The notes under the pieces: model-generated
Seen by the model: only the letters and a program-made list of their open reading frames with translations
Database searches by the model: none
What the model was told of the DNA's origin: nothing
Translations under genes and position numbers: made by a program
Shown here: positions 41,572 to 54,301 of the stretch, one piece after another
Numbering within the stretch: position 1 is the stretch's first letter
Layout of the letters: each line of letters begins with the position of its first letter
Assembly (NCBI GenBank): GCA_021613535.1
Contig: CP075493.1
Span: 7,440,001 to 7,504,000, forward strand
Source: Adineta vaga
Taxonomy: Eukaryota > Rotifera
Direction of reading: 5' to 3'
DNA: 64,000 bases

Positions 41572-43289
41572 AATTCTGTCTACGATTCGATTTCTCACAC
41601 TTTTGCACACTCAGGTATCTTTCTCTTTCTCTTTGTCTCTCTCTCTCTGTTTTTTCTAAACGTATATTCACATATATCAACCCGGTAGATATGCACAAAG
41701 AACAGTCTTTTCTCTTCTCTTCTCTCGGAAAATTTTGGAAAAACAAAATTACAAACTAAAAAAACTAAACTTTTTCAACAAAATATGAGTTATTTCTTTC
41801 TCCTTTTCTGGCTCTCTCTATGAGTGAGGCACAAAAATTCGAACAGTCGCAGGAAACATACAGTTTACATGTATATGTATATAAACAAAGTCTCATTTAG
41901 TTGTTGTTTGTTGTTTATAATCGTTGTTCATTGAATGTCTCTTTCATTCTCGTTTTCTTAATTCGAACTTTTTTTTCCTTTCCTTGTCTTTGCAAGCACA
42001 GTGGTGCTTTTTTTTCAAAAACAAAAGAAATCTTTTCTTCAATTTTTTTATACATATATATATATATATATATATATCTATAGCTTCAAGTCGCTAGATC
42101 TATCTGCAGGGTAACACATATACAGACATTTTATAATGTTCTCTCGTTATATAACTCAGGAACACGTCTATGTGTGTCTCACTCAGGATGAACAGTAGTG
42201 ACTTTTTTCGAAACAGTACTACAATAATTCGTTTATATTTTTTTCTCGGTTTTTTTCGTTCTTTCTTTCTTTCTTTCGTCATTTTCCCTTTTCAATTTTT
42301 TTTTGTTTTAACAAAAGAAAAACAAATAATACAGGAATTTTTCACTACTTTATTATATTACTGCTGCTGCTGATAAACAAATATAGGAGGCAAACGAACA
42401 GAGTTCTTGGAAATCTTTTTCTTTTATATTCAAATCTACAAATACGCAGTTCGCAGACATAATCTTGCCACTCGGATTTTCAACGAAATACATATTTAAA
42501 AAAGACTACACTTAGTGTTTTTTTAATCATCGTCTATTGCTATTGTTTTACTCGCTCCTTTTTTTATCCTTTTAATCTACAATTTTGCTCTTTCTCTCTC
42601 TTTCCCTTCGTTTCGCGTTTTCATTTTCTCGCTTTAGCATTTGTTCTATCCTAAATTGCTATTTCTTTGTGTGTGTGTGTGTGTATTGTTCTCTTTTGTA
42701 AAATAATCTTTTCGTTTTGAAATTCGAGTGCAAATCAATAAAAATAAAGTCGATTTATCATATACATATTTATTTGTTTAGTTTGCCTTCAATTCAGGGT
42801 CATTGTCGAAAGACGCCGTCAGCGTCTCGGCACGCATTACTTGTTGACTCTAGTCAAGGTTGCAAATTAAGTATTATATGCATGTATAGTACGTTGCCTT
42901 CGTCGGATAAAAACAGAGTTTGACATTGAGAAAAAACTTGTTTGTCTCGTTCTCTTCCGTCGTTGATAGACATTCGTCCTTGTCTGAGTAGTTAAAGGGA
43001 AAAAGAAAAAAAGAAACTCAAGGCAAAATGTCTACACATAGTAATGAACAACTTGCGTCTCGTTCTTATCAAATAGACATTATTCAAGGTCATCAAGACA
43101 AACAGCAATAGAGTAGAAGAGAAACAGAACGGATGGTTTCATGCATATTTTCCAGCTGATGTTAATCATCTTTCTCTTCGATGACATGTGACCTTGAAAA
43201 GGACAGAGAGAAAGATATTTTTTATTATGCAATAACAAGATTGAAAGAATCTTTTTTTAACTTTATTTTCTCAATGATAAATTCATCAT
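41572..43289. other. Intergenic: TRIM71 3' UTR and EGF gene 3' region
   Basis: T-rich low-complexity DNA with TA (42053-42077), TTTC and TG runs. I read through it for the let-7 seed match CTACCTC on the plus strand and found none. No gene seen. Confidence 0.5.
42053..42077 (+). repeat. (TA)n microsatellite
   Basis: Near-pure TA run in the TRIM71 3' region. Confidence 0.85.
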
Positions 43290-45908
43290 TCAAGGACGAG
43301 ATGCACTACGTGTACTGCATGTTCGCAAATGTATGGTATTATCCGTACAATAACAAGCGAATGAGGGTTGACCAGATGGATTAGCAAAACAATAACCTGG
43401 TGAACAATTCAATTCACAAACAGCTAGAAAGAATAAAAGAAAAAGAATAAAAAATAAATATAAATTCATAGAAAGATAGACCTGGTCGAATATTTAATTC
43501 ACATGTATTTCCCGTATAACCAGGTGGGCAGGCACATGTATAACTATTTCCAACTGCATTACATGTACCACCATTGTTACATGGATTACTATCACATGGC
43601 GCTAGAAATTCAAGTTTTATTTTTATTTTACGACTTGATTTCATTGCGAACTTACACGAAACAGTTGCAATAGTTTCACATTGTTTTCCTCGATATGGAC
43701 TACGACATTTACAATCATATGTAAATGGACCTTGAACACACGTACCAGCATTGCCACAGGGTTGAGAAACACATTGATCTATGAAATCAATAAATTTTTA
43801 GATAATCATTTGAGTGATCGAAAAAAGAAACATACTCAATATTGAATTTTGACATAGATCACCTGTATATCCGGCTGGACAAGCACATTTATAACTTGCT
43901 CCATTTGACAAAGAAACACATGTGCCACCATTGCTGCATAAATGTGAACCACATGAAGCTATCAGTGAAAAACAATCATAAGAAAATCTAGTCATATAAA
44001 ATGGTTTCCAAAACAAAAGATGAATTCTACCTAGAACTGTTTGACATTGTCTACCAGTATATTGAGGAGGACAAACACATGCATAATCAGTATTACCGAC
44101 AAGATAACATGCTGCACCATTTTTACAAGGTGTTGGTTTACAAACTAAAAGGTTTCGGATAGGAATTTGATGAATTATTTTCTATTAAAATAATCCTACG
44201 ATTTGATGATACAACTACTGTCTCACAATATTGACCAGTAAAACCATTCTGACAGACACATATATATGTATTGCCAACTAGAACACAACTATTAAAGACA
44301 AATAAAGGAAAATTTTTCTTTTCATCAATCAACTTACTTTCCACCATTTGAACAAGACGTACTACTTCCTTGTAAACATGTATTAACTATCAATATAGAG
44401 TATAGTTTAGAGAATATACATCAAGATGAACTACAGAATTTTTCACCTGTTGAAGATGTTTCACAAGTTGCTCCCGTAAATCCAGCGGGACATTGACAAG
44501 TCCATGAATCTACACCTACTGGTGAACATCTAAAACAAATCATTATTACTACCGACAATTACTTTATTGTTTCTACGTACGTTCCACCATTTCTGCAAAT
44601 ATTCGGATTAGTGATACAGATATTATTGGCTATAATGATAAATTTTATTAGTATACGTTTTTTCAAAACAAATTGTTTCGTTTTTTACCGATTATTTGTT
44701 CACAATTGGCACCAGTGTATGGTGCTGAACATATACAGAATGCTGCATTGTTAAGATTCGTGCAACTTAATATATAAATTAACAAGAAATGTAATATCTA
44801 TTGCAAAAGAAAAGTATATCTTACATGCCACCATTTCGGCATGGTGATGATGAACATGGATTCACTATTCCAATGGAGAAATAGAAATATAAAAATCAAA
44901 AGAAAACTTCTTATAAAACTTACCGGCATTCGAATATTGACATTGAGATCCATAGAATGAATTAGAACACGCACAACTATACGAACTACCAACATTCGTA
45001 CAAACACCATTATTTAAACATGGAGTACTTGCACAAGCATTGCGAACCGCTAGAATGAAATTCATTTGATAAACGATCTTTAACCAACAATCATTGTTTT
45101 TTTCATACCACAAGTTGAACCTGTATATCCTACTGGACATTCACAATGAAGAATAGTATTTGATGACAATGCGAAACAGGTGCCACCATTTTGACATGGT
45201 CTTGATGCACAAAGTGCTGAAAATGAACTTTATCAGTAATAACTAGTCAACAATAGAAAAATACTTACATATTTGTTGAACTAATGTTTCACAATGGACT
45301 CCGGTATGTTGAGAGTCACATGTACATGAATAAAGTCCATTAACACGAGGAGTGCAGACGCCGTTATTTCGACAAACTGGTGGCTGATTAAAGCATGGAT
45401 TTAAATCTGAAAAACTTACGTAGATGTTCAGAACAAATTCAAATAGTATTTTATTTCTCTCATACTTTCACATCGCGTTCCATATGTGTATTGATTACAC
45501 GTACAAGTATAAGTACTATATATTGAAACACTACATATACCACCATTTTGACATGGACTTGGTGCACATGGTGATGGAAGTGGTGTAGCTATTTAGATAA
45601 ACACAAAAAAAAGTATGTTTGTTATTCAAAACAGTCGAATATGAAAACGTTTTGAACTAACTTGTTGTAATAAGTGTATCACAATTTTTTCCTGTTAATC
45701 GAGGATCTGAACAAGAGCAAACATAATCATTCATGGCAAGACCTATGACTGAGCACACGCCATTGTTCGCACATGGATTGGGCGTACAAGCTGTAATGAA
45801 AATTAGTTGATTATTTTCATTTAAAATTTCAAATTCACTACCTTGTCCATTGACGATTGTAATCGTCGAAAGAATCGTTAGAACAACAGTATACAATACG
45901 CAATGCAT
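43290..45908 (-). CDS. Secreted multi-EGF-domain protein
   Basis: Seventeen exons on the minus strand: 45908-45842, 45790-45662, 45588-45466, 45406-45269, 45216-45109, 45049-44924, 44864-44825, 44765-44689, 44629-44581, 44529-44447, 44386-44338, 44288-44200, 44144-44031, 43958-43836, 43778-43656, 43601-43482, 43423-43290. They give 563 residues. A signal peptide ([20 protein letters not shown]) leads into twelve EGF-like modules of six cysteines (for example [12 protein letters not shown] and [12 protein letters not shown]) and a Cys-rich end ([13 protein letters not shown]). Most exons are one EGF with phase 1 at both ends; three modules are split after NGG. No TM segment or other domain is present, so it is probably secreted matrix. 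Most modules lack the Asp/Asn pattern of Ca2+-binding EGF. No specific orthologue recognised. Confidence 0.88.
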
Positions 45909-46526
45909 TTGAGAAATCGAATCAAATTGTGTTTTTCAAATGAATACTTATATTTAAGATATTATAGAAAAATAAGCTTAGACTGATATAGAAAAAAAAA
46001 GAATATCAATTTTTTTCTTGAATCATTCTACAAATTATTGTATTTCAATCAATTATAGCCCACTCATTGTTGTTTTTATTTCTGAGATTAAGAAAACTAA
46101 TTTTCTGTTTCTTTTTTTTTAAATCAAACTTTCACAAGTTAGTTTCATATTTCATTCATACTTTTCTTTCTAATCCTTTCGATATTCATATATTAATTAA
46201 AAATATTTGTAGAATAATTGATCAATGTCACAGATGCTCCGTATACTTGTGCGATTCTATGCTAGAAACGACTTACAGGAACATAAAGTCAAATAAAAGT
46301 ACATGACATATTTCCACTTTCTTCTTTCTTATTATTGAATGCGTGAGATATTCAATCTACCAATCCAATTCATCAAAATGTTTTCTCTCATCAGAATAGA
46401 ATTTATTAACCAACAGAATAGTCGGAATAAAAGAAGAAAAAAAAAGAAGAAGAATTTCATTGACTTAAACAACGACGAAAATAGAAATTAGAAAAAAGAA
46501 AAAGATTTAACAACAATTCTAGCATT
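45909..46526. other. Divergent intergenic region, EGF gene / Hox1
   Basis: 618 bp, AT-rich; presumably both promoters. Confidence 0.5.
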
Positions 46527-47245
46527 ATGATAAATGAATATCAATATTCTCAATCCTATCCAATTTTTTCATCACATCATCAATTACATCCAAATGACAA
46601 TCCAACAAATTATTATTCTCAAGATTATATATCAACATCACAATCATCATTCTATGATTCGAATCAATGCTATTATCGTCATCATTCGTATCCTACAGAT
46701 GATCCACATGCAATTGAATCATTTTATGAAAAACCTGTTGTTAATGAAACAAAATATAAATGGATGGAAATTAAACGAACACCCGCTAAAACATCAAGTA
46801 TGAAAATGAATGAGTAGAATATTTTATCACGAGAGATGATTGATGTAATGCGATATGAATAGGATCCTTTGAGAAATAGTCGTTGTTAAACAGAATATAT
46901 TTGTTATTTGTAGATTCAATGATGGATGATATGTTTGGTACAATGAACAATATAGGTCGAACGAGTTATTCCAATAAACAATTAACAGTATGAAATAGAG
47001 ATTGAGGGTGTGAAAATGTTTTTTTTCTTCTTCTTCTGTCGTTCTAACCTAGGAATTGGAAAAAGAATTTCATTTCAGTCGATATTTAACACGTGCAAGA
47101 CGAATTGAAATAGCTGCTGCATTACATTTGAATGAAAATCAAGTAAAGGTAAATTTTTGTAAGAAAATTGAATGAAAAACTTATAGGAAATATTTAGATT
47201 TGGTTTCAAAATCGTCGTATGAAAGATAAGAAACGAAAATTGTGA
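46527..47245 (+). CDS. HOX1: Hox1/labial homeobox protein
   Basis: Anterior Hox transcription factor. Exons 46527-46797, 46914-46987, 47053-47148 and 47198-47245 give 162 residues, short for the family. The PBX-binding hexapeptide region [15 protein letters not shown] is the labial type (KWMxxKRxPxKT). The homeodomain begins [19 protein letters not shown], continues [20 protein letters not shown] and ends [29 protein letters not shown] and ELEKEFHF are typical of Hox1. Position 56 is Asp rather than the usual Gln. The protein ends one residue after the homeodomain. The N-terminus is rich in Tyr/His/Ser/Asn. The homeodomain is cut by two introns, at codons 15/16 and 46/47. Confidence 0.93.
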
Positions 47246-48871
47246 AATATTTAATTTTATTCTATTGATATTGTGTTGTTATGCTTCTATTGTAAAAAAA
47301 AAGAACACATCATCTATCTTCAAGTGCAATGTTTTCTTTTGTAATTATTAAAGCGATGCTTTTTATGATGAAGCCGGAAGTTTCTTGTTTTCTCTTTGTA
47401 AAGTATGGCATTTTAATGATGATTCAAGCGAATATTCTCATGCATCGATCAAACGACAAGTAGAGATTTAATTTGATTAGATTCTTTTCTATGTGTCGGG
47501 TGCTTTATCGTTGTCACGAGAGGGAAAGATCGATTAAATTGATTGTTGTTTTATATGTAAATTTTGAGAAAGAATCTGTTAAGAAAATATAGATAGACAA
47601 GCAACAATGTGTGAAATTGTATGACAGATAGATCAAACAAGTGAGCGTGGCATAGCTTTGATTCTATGTTAACAAATATCATTCCATTTTGCATTTATTC
47701 GTCTCGAGTGAACTGAAGTTCAGAGATATTGTTTTAAAGAATTTATGATTTTCGTTTAATTTTTGTCTTTCAATGAATATTTGTAGAAGCACAATGATGA
47801 TAATCATCTTCTTTTTTTTCGTAGAAATACGAAATACGAAACTGGAAATTTCTGTGAGAAGAACCATATTCTAAGTCTAAGTGATTAGTAGAAAGAGTAT
47901 TGATGTCTAAATATTGTTACTAGCAATTTCTAATAAGATTCGATACGTATTTTCCCTGTAATGATCTAAATGATGATGAACTTGTAAGATGAAAATACAT
48001 TCAAGTATTTCAATCATCTTTAACTACTTAGCTGTTTCAAAAACATCGATGAAAGAATTGTAATGCACAATTAACTATTATGTATATTTATTCAAGATAC
48101 ACATTACCAATACTAAATTCATTCAAAAATGTTCAATTTCACATGAATCTGAGAATTCAATATATACGTGCATCATCTTTCTCGCGAATGATTATAGGAT
48201 TTGTTACCAATCGTATTCTATTTGATTTTAATTCTAATCAATACAAACTAGGTATTCTTTCTTTCTTTCTTTGTTGAAGATACAGATCTATCAGAAAAAC
48301 TAAAAAATTTCTCATTAGAAAGAAAATACTTATGAATTAATAATTAAATGAAATGAAATTGACCTCTATTCGCGGTATTCATTGTTTTTTTTCATTGGTC
48401 CAATTCAGCCATAAATATCTTTCCAATCCTCATTATAGATGATATTTATTCAATTTAGATGTCAGCACATAACAATAATCTTCATATGATTTTGACAGAT
48501 CGTTACATAGTGCATTGTTATGTTAAAAGAATCGACCATTGATAAACGATCGAACGCAAAAAGATATAAAAGAAAAAACGAGCCCTATTCATTGCCTTCT
48601 TTTGTTTCTCGTTTACATGTTTTTTTATTGATTATTTGTAAGATGATGATCACTGAATGATTTTTATTCTTAAAACTCGCGTTAATCAGAAATAATCTTT
48701 TATTTGTAGATCCATACCGTTCATCTTTGTCTCTCGTTTGTAACCTATAACGAATAATAACAAATAACTTTTGTGTTTTATTTTATCAATAGATTCAATG
48801 TAAACAATAACTAAAAAAGAAAAGTTTTTTTTTTCATCACTTCCTCAGTTTCATAACTCTTTCAATCATCC
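47246..48871. other. Intergenic between Hox1 and NFI
   Basis: AT-rich; the open frames here are short and unrecognisable. Confidence 0.5.
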
Positions 48872-50407
48872 ATGTCTCATGTAAGTTATAAATCAGGAGA
48901 TATCTACAAAAAACTTATGCGAATCTATTGTGTAGCTCGAAGGTTCAGAATGTATCGAAGCCCTTATTCCATTTGTCAAAGCGTTTTCATTTACATGGTT
49001 CAATTTACAAGCAGCCAAACGTCGTTATCAAAAACAACACGAAACTCCCATGCCTATCGAGATGGAACGCGTGATGAAGGAAGATTTTATGGTTTGTAAA
49101 ACGAAATATCAACATTATGCGTGATAGTTATTTATGCATTTAGAATCAACGTTATGCGGATAAGATCAAATGGACTGTTCGAATATTAGCAAAATTACGA
49201 AAAGATATTAAACGTGAATGTCGTAGTGATCTAGTGAAAACAATTACCGAAGGAAATATTCAAAGTCCATGTATTATCTCCAATGCAGATACGAAAAATA
49301 AAATGCGCCGTATTGATTGTTTAAGACAAGCTGATAAAGTTTGGCGTTTAGATGTTGTTATGGTGGTCTTGTTTCGGGGTAAGGCGCAAGATGTTCATGC
49401 GTTTGTATTATTTTATCTTTCTTTTTATCAATCAAGGAATTCCACTGGAAAGTACAGATGGTGAACGATTAAGTAAATGTAAAGAATGTAAAAATCCGGG
49501 ATTATGTATTAATCCATATCATATTGTTATGCATGTCAAAGAACTTGAAGTTTATCTTGTGAATTTTATTAATAATGCACGTAAGTTGAAGAATGTCAAG
49601 TTGTGCCAATAATTAGTTTCTTTATTTTTTTAAATTATTGATAGAATCGTCACCGGCGAACATCATTCCAAGTGTTTTTTCTACCAGTGAATTACAACAT
49701 ATGGCAACGAGTATGTTTGAATAGAAAAAATGAACATAGTATTCATTGAATTTATCTCTAGGTTCAATTAGTGAAGGTGGTTCAACGAAAGAAGTCCTTG
49801 GCGCGGATTATCTAGGATCAATGTTAAAAATGGAAACAGATGATTATTCAGACACACCATCTATATCAACGGCTCAACAACCAGATTTATTGAAAATGTG
49901 TCGCAGCAGGTAGGAAATAATTATTTATCATTACAGATGTGAGATTTAATTGAATTTGTTCATTCTAGAAAACCAAGTTCATCAGGTAGTCCTCGTACAG
50001 CAAAAAGACGTCGTACATTGAATAATACTTGTTCGGCAGATGAAGGTGATGGTCATGATATTAGTGATGGGCCAGGTAAGATATATTTATACTTTATATA
50101 TTTACATTCTTATTCTCGCTTATCTATGTTAGCCTCAAGTTATGAGGTGTATGAACCAAAAGCTGCACCCGCAACTACCACTGAACATTCATCTTCACCA
50201 TCAACATGTCGCATATCATCTACCAATGAGACCAATACTTATTCAAGTTTTCCACAACAACAACAACAACAGGGTGAAATTAATAATACATCAAAACCAA
50301 TCACCGAACCAAGTAAAGTTGAACCCACGACACCACGACCACCGTTTTCTCAGATTGGTATTCACAATCATGTATCTCTTAACTTACATTTCACCAACCA
50401 ACAACAA

Positions 50408-50439
<32 letters not shown>

Positions 50440-52842
50440 ACCACAACAACTTATACCTAAAACATTACCTTTATCGTCATCAACGTCATCAGCATGCTCA
50501 TCTCAACAAACATCTGATTCAAAGATGATTTCCGAACGTTTTATCGAAACACTTGTTCAACGTTTTAATGATACACAACAACAACAACAGCGTACATCTT
50601 CTCATCCGCATACAATTGAATATTTTCATCAAGATTCACCGACAGAATCAACATCTATGAATCAGAAAATACCAAATAAACTTTTTTCTAAACCATTAAC
50701 TACTACAGCTATCAATATTTTATCGTCGCGTGAAAGACCTATATCAACAACAACGTCATCCGCTACAACAACTAACAATTACAATACATCTTTTATTCAA
50801 TCGCAAGCAGATGAAAAAACGAATTCAAATAATGCCATGCGTATAAGTTCAGCTGCTGATCGTGTTCTACCAGCATTTCATACATTTTCTGAATTAAAAA
50901 GTTATTTACAAACAATTGGTTTAGATGTTGAATTAGTACCAGCATCAAATGCAACAACGACAGACATACATCAACAATCCAGAAATATTGATCCTGTTCA
51001 ACAACGATTATCTGGTAATGAACAACAATATCACGTTCGTTCCAATACAATTAATATTACTCAAACACCACAACAACCACAAATTGTTATGCTAGCAAAT
51101 AATGATAACAATCGCAATTCATGTAATGATGATGGAAAATGTAGTCGATCGAGTAATTTTTCTTTTATAAAAAATAAATCAAATCTAATTATGACTTTCT
51201 CTCTCGTGTATTTAAGGTTCAATCAGTGTTCCACCAAATGTACTTACTGAGAAATTGCTCGAATATGCATCAAGTGCACCATCAATTCGTCATTCACATA
51301 ATTCTTCTCGTCCTTCATCTTTATCTTCTCAACAACAACAACAACAACAACAACAACGTCGTTCTCCCGCAAAACCACCTATTGTTACTAATATTGCAAA
51401 TCTTTTAGCTGTTTCAAATAATACAAATAAAGATCAACCTATTGTTCAACAAGTGACTCGTCAGACACTTCTTCCTCCCCCGCCACCTCCACCGCTACCA
51501 TCTTCATCAGGATCGACGACAACTGTTTATCATCATATCACATCAGCTGATAAAGTTTCAACAATGGTTAAACGTGATCTTATTCATGATGATGTTCATT
51601 TACATGATCGTGAAGTTGAAGAATATATGAATATGGCTTCATCAGGTCGTTCATCAAAGTCACGTAAAGCAACAACATCTCAAACAATCAATGATGCGAC
51701 AACAAAATCTATTGTTGTTCTCGAAAGTGGTTCAGCTAGTAATAGTAATGATAGTAATGTTTCTTCTTTATCATCGTCGTCATCAACATCAATGAATAAT
51801 TCAACTAATAACAATCATAGTATAAATAATAATAATAATAATAATAATGTTACATTAACAAATAGTATAAATAAAACGAAAAATAATTCAACAATAGCAA
51901 GTCAAGATTCACGAAATATTTGTGATCTTTTATTAATGTTATATGAACAAGAAAGAACACGAAGTACACAATTACAAAAACAAATTGAACAAGTTAGTCG
52001 ACAACAACGTTCAAGAAATTCAAGTGGACAATCTCATTCAAGTGAATCACAAACTGGTCTTGAAACACCGCAAGGACCAACAAGTGGAAATACAAATTCA
52101 ACACGTATGTTAAGTCCAGCAGCATGGATGTCAACAACAGGAAAAGATAAAACATCTGTTCATATACAACAAAGTCATCATCAAACACTGAAATTTGATT
52201 CATCAACATCGATTAATGGTTCACCTCCAGAATCGCAAGATGTATGTTAATTGATTTTTGTTAGTATTTCTATTGGAAAAACAAAATTTTTCTATATCTA
52301 GTGTTCACCACCTGATCCTACAAAAAGTGGTTTAAGTCCGACAAAAGTAGTTCAATTTTCTCAATCAATTGGTTCAGCACAAAATCTCATTCCACGACCT
52401 GTACCAATGTTAGCAACAAATGATGGTCTTGTACGTCATACATCATCATCATCATCACATACTGCGACACCAACAGGATCGACTAGTTCATCAAATAATG
52501 GTAAATTTTTGTTGAATTTTTTCAATTCTTAATTTTTTATGATCATTTCTAGGTGTCCTCTATACACCGGGCAATCGTATTTTTCAAAGTCCACTTGGAC
52601 AGGTACATATTCGATCAATTAAATATATTTTCGTTTATTCATATTCTTTATTTTTCTAGGCATTCGCAGCACTAAGTCCTGCTCTGAGTCCATTTTTATC
52701 ACCATCAACTAGTCGTGCTGGTACACCCAGTGAATTAATGATAATTCCTGCTGATTTACTCAATGTTCTCAATAGTCGTATATGGAGTGAAGATGAATTA
52801 TTACAAGCATTTGTTAATCACTTAGATTCTGGTGGTGTGTAA
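48872..52842 (+). CDS. NFI: Nuclear factor I (NFI/CTF) transcription factor
   Basis: Sequence-specific dimeric DNA-binding factor (TTGGC half-sites). Exons 48872-48880, 48936-49091, 49144-49378, 49437-49580, 49645-49710, 49762-49909, 49969-50075, 50133-51152, 51217-52241, 52302-52500, 52553-52602 and 52660-52842 give 1113 residues. The first coding exon is only MSH, before a GTAAGT donor. The DNA-binding domain is full: [94 protein letters not shown]. It is followed by [14 protein letters not shown] and a very long Gln/Ser/Asn/Pro-rich activation region with Gln runs and [10 protein letters not shown]. The protein is about twice the length of vertebrate NFI. An alternative donor at 52835 joins an extra exon at 53438. 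Confidence 0.95.
50399..50441 (+). repeat. CAA/CAG repeat coding polyglutamine in NFI
   Basis: In-frame run of about fourteen Gln codons with mixed CAA/CAG. Confidence 0.9.
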
Positions 52843-53437
52843 ATGTTTTCTTCTGCACTTTGCTTTTATCTTCAACACATCATTGAGTATCGCTCATGTA
52901 CTGGCAAGAAAAACATTTTTCTAAATGTTTCATTGCGACATCAAGCTTTACTCATATTGTGTTTCATTTTTATGATTATAGGTTGTCAATTTTAATTTCA
53001 ACGTCTATAATATTGTTTTTCTTCTTTGTTTTCGATTTTCCAAACATATTTAACACACACGCACAAATGACTAACTAAATTTCCGGTGTATTATTAATCA
53101 TTACTCAGGAACCATCGATATGAGAAAGAATAGACATATAGAAATGTACAGATATGAATCGAAATCTTCTTTAAAATTGTATAAACAACATTTCAAAAAC
53201 AGTATTTGTGCATGTTTAAACACATTTTTATCCGTCTTCCAAAGAAAAAAAAATAAAATTTAAAAAAAAAAGAAAGAATATTTCAATTCTTTTATATCTA
53301 TACATATCAATGTATTCTTTTGTTTTATTTTAGCAAGGTATTCGAAATTCAAGCTTCATCAAAGCTGTTTTTTGATACCTACCATTCGGCAAAATTGATT
53401 TTCTTTGACATATTTTAATCTCTTATTTTTCTATTAG

Positions 53438-53568
53438 GAGTGGGTTCAGGTCGTCGTTCACGAGTAAACAATGAAGAACCCAAACAACAAGGTAAACCAA
53501 CAAGTGTATCTAATAATAATAATAATAATAATAATGGTAATGGCAAAGCCAGAAGTATTGAAAAATAA
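53438..53568 (+). CDS. Alternative last exon of NFI
   Basis: After acceptor CTATTAG, phase 1, encodes GVGSGRRSRVNNEEPKQQGK, an Asn run (AAT repeat) and RSIEK-stop. Joined to the donor GTGTGT at 52835 it replaces the stop at 52842 and gives 1154 residues. Frame and phase close; no protein homology available to prove it. Confidence 0.5.
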
Positions 53569-54301
53569 GCAACGAGTGACGTTTGATGATTCGATTTTCC
53601 TTTCGTCTTTTTCTTTTCTTTTTTTTGTAATATTAGTCTATATCGTCTGTTTGCTGTGTAGTGCTTCTCGTTTCATCATCATCATCATCCTTGTTCTTTT
53701 TCTCTGTATATCGAGTAATTTTGTTCTTTTTTGTAGTTAGAAACAACATATAAGGGGCATTGATTTCTGTTCTTTTGTTTTTAATTTTATGGTTTGATCG
53801 GAAAAAGAGAGTTCATATAAGTCTCTCTTGTCAGATAAAGTGCAACATTATGCGTGAGAAAAAGACGGTCTTGTTCTGCTTTGGTTCTTCAGTTTTTTTT
53901 CTATATGTATGACTCATTTTTCATTCAATCTCACTAATGTAGTAGTACTGGTGGTTCTCTTTTCGATGTTGTTCGTTTCGAAGGAAGAGATTTATTAAAA
54001 TTAGATGATGTTTGATCGATTTTTTTTCTAAGGCTGTTGTCTGTCACGTCTTGTTTTTTCCTCTTCTTCTCTTTTTTGGCATAAACTATTTAATCGGTAT
54101 TAAATATTATTTTATTCAAAATAAAATTGAAGAAAGATTATCTATCCAAATTTATCTCTGACTCGTTTGAGTAATAGATGACGATTTGATATTTTGTACT
54201 CGATTACATTTCTATTGTTATTCATGCATGACTATTGTGGGGATATATATGTATATAGATAATGATTGACGAAATAATGTTTATTCAATAAGTTATTGAG
54301 G
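53569..54301. other. Intergenic after NFI
   Basis: T-rich; AATAAA-like sequence near 54120. No gene seen. Confidence 0.5.

Noticed and set aside
50142-50528. Asn/Ser/His-rich frame overlapping NFI
   Set aside because: Frame-shifted reading of the CAA repeats in the NFI coding region.
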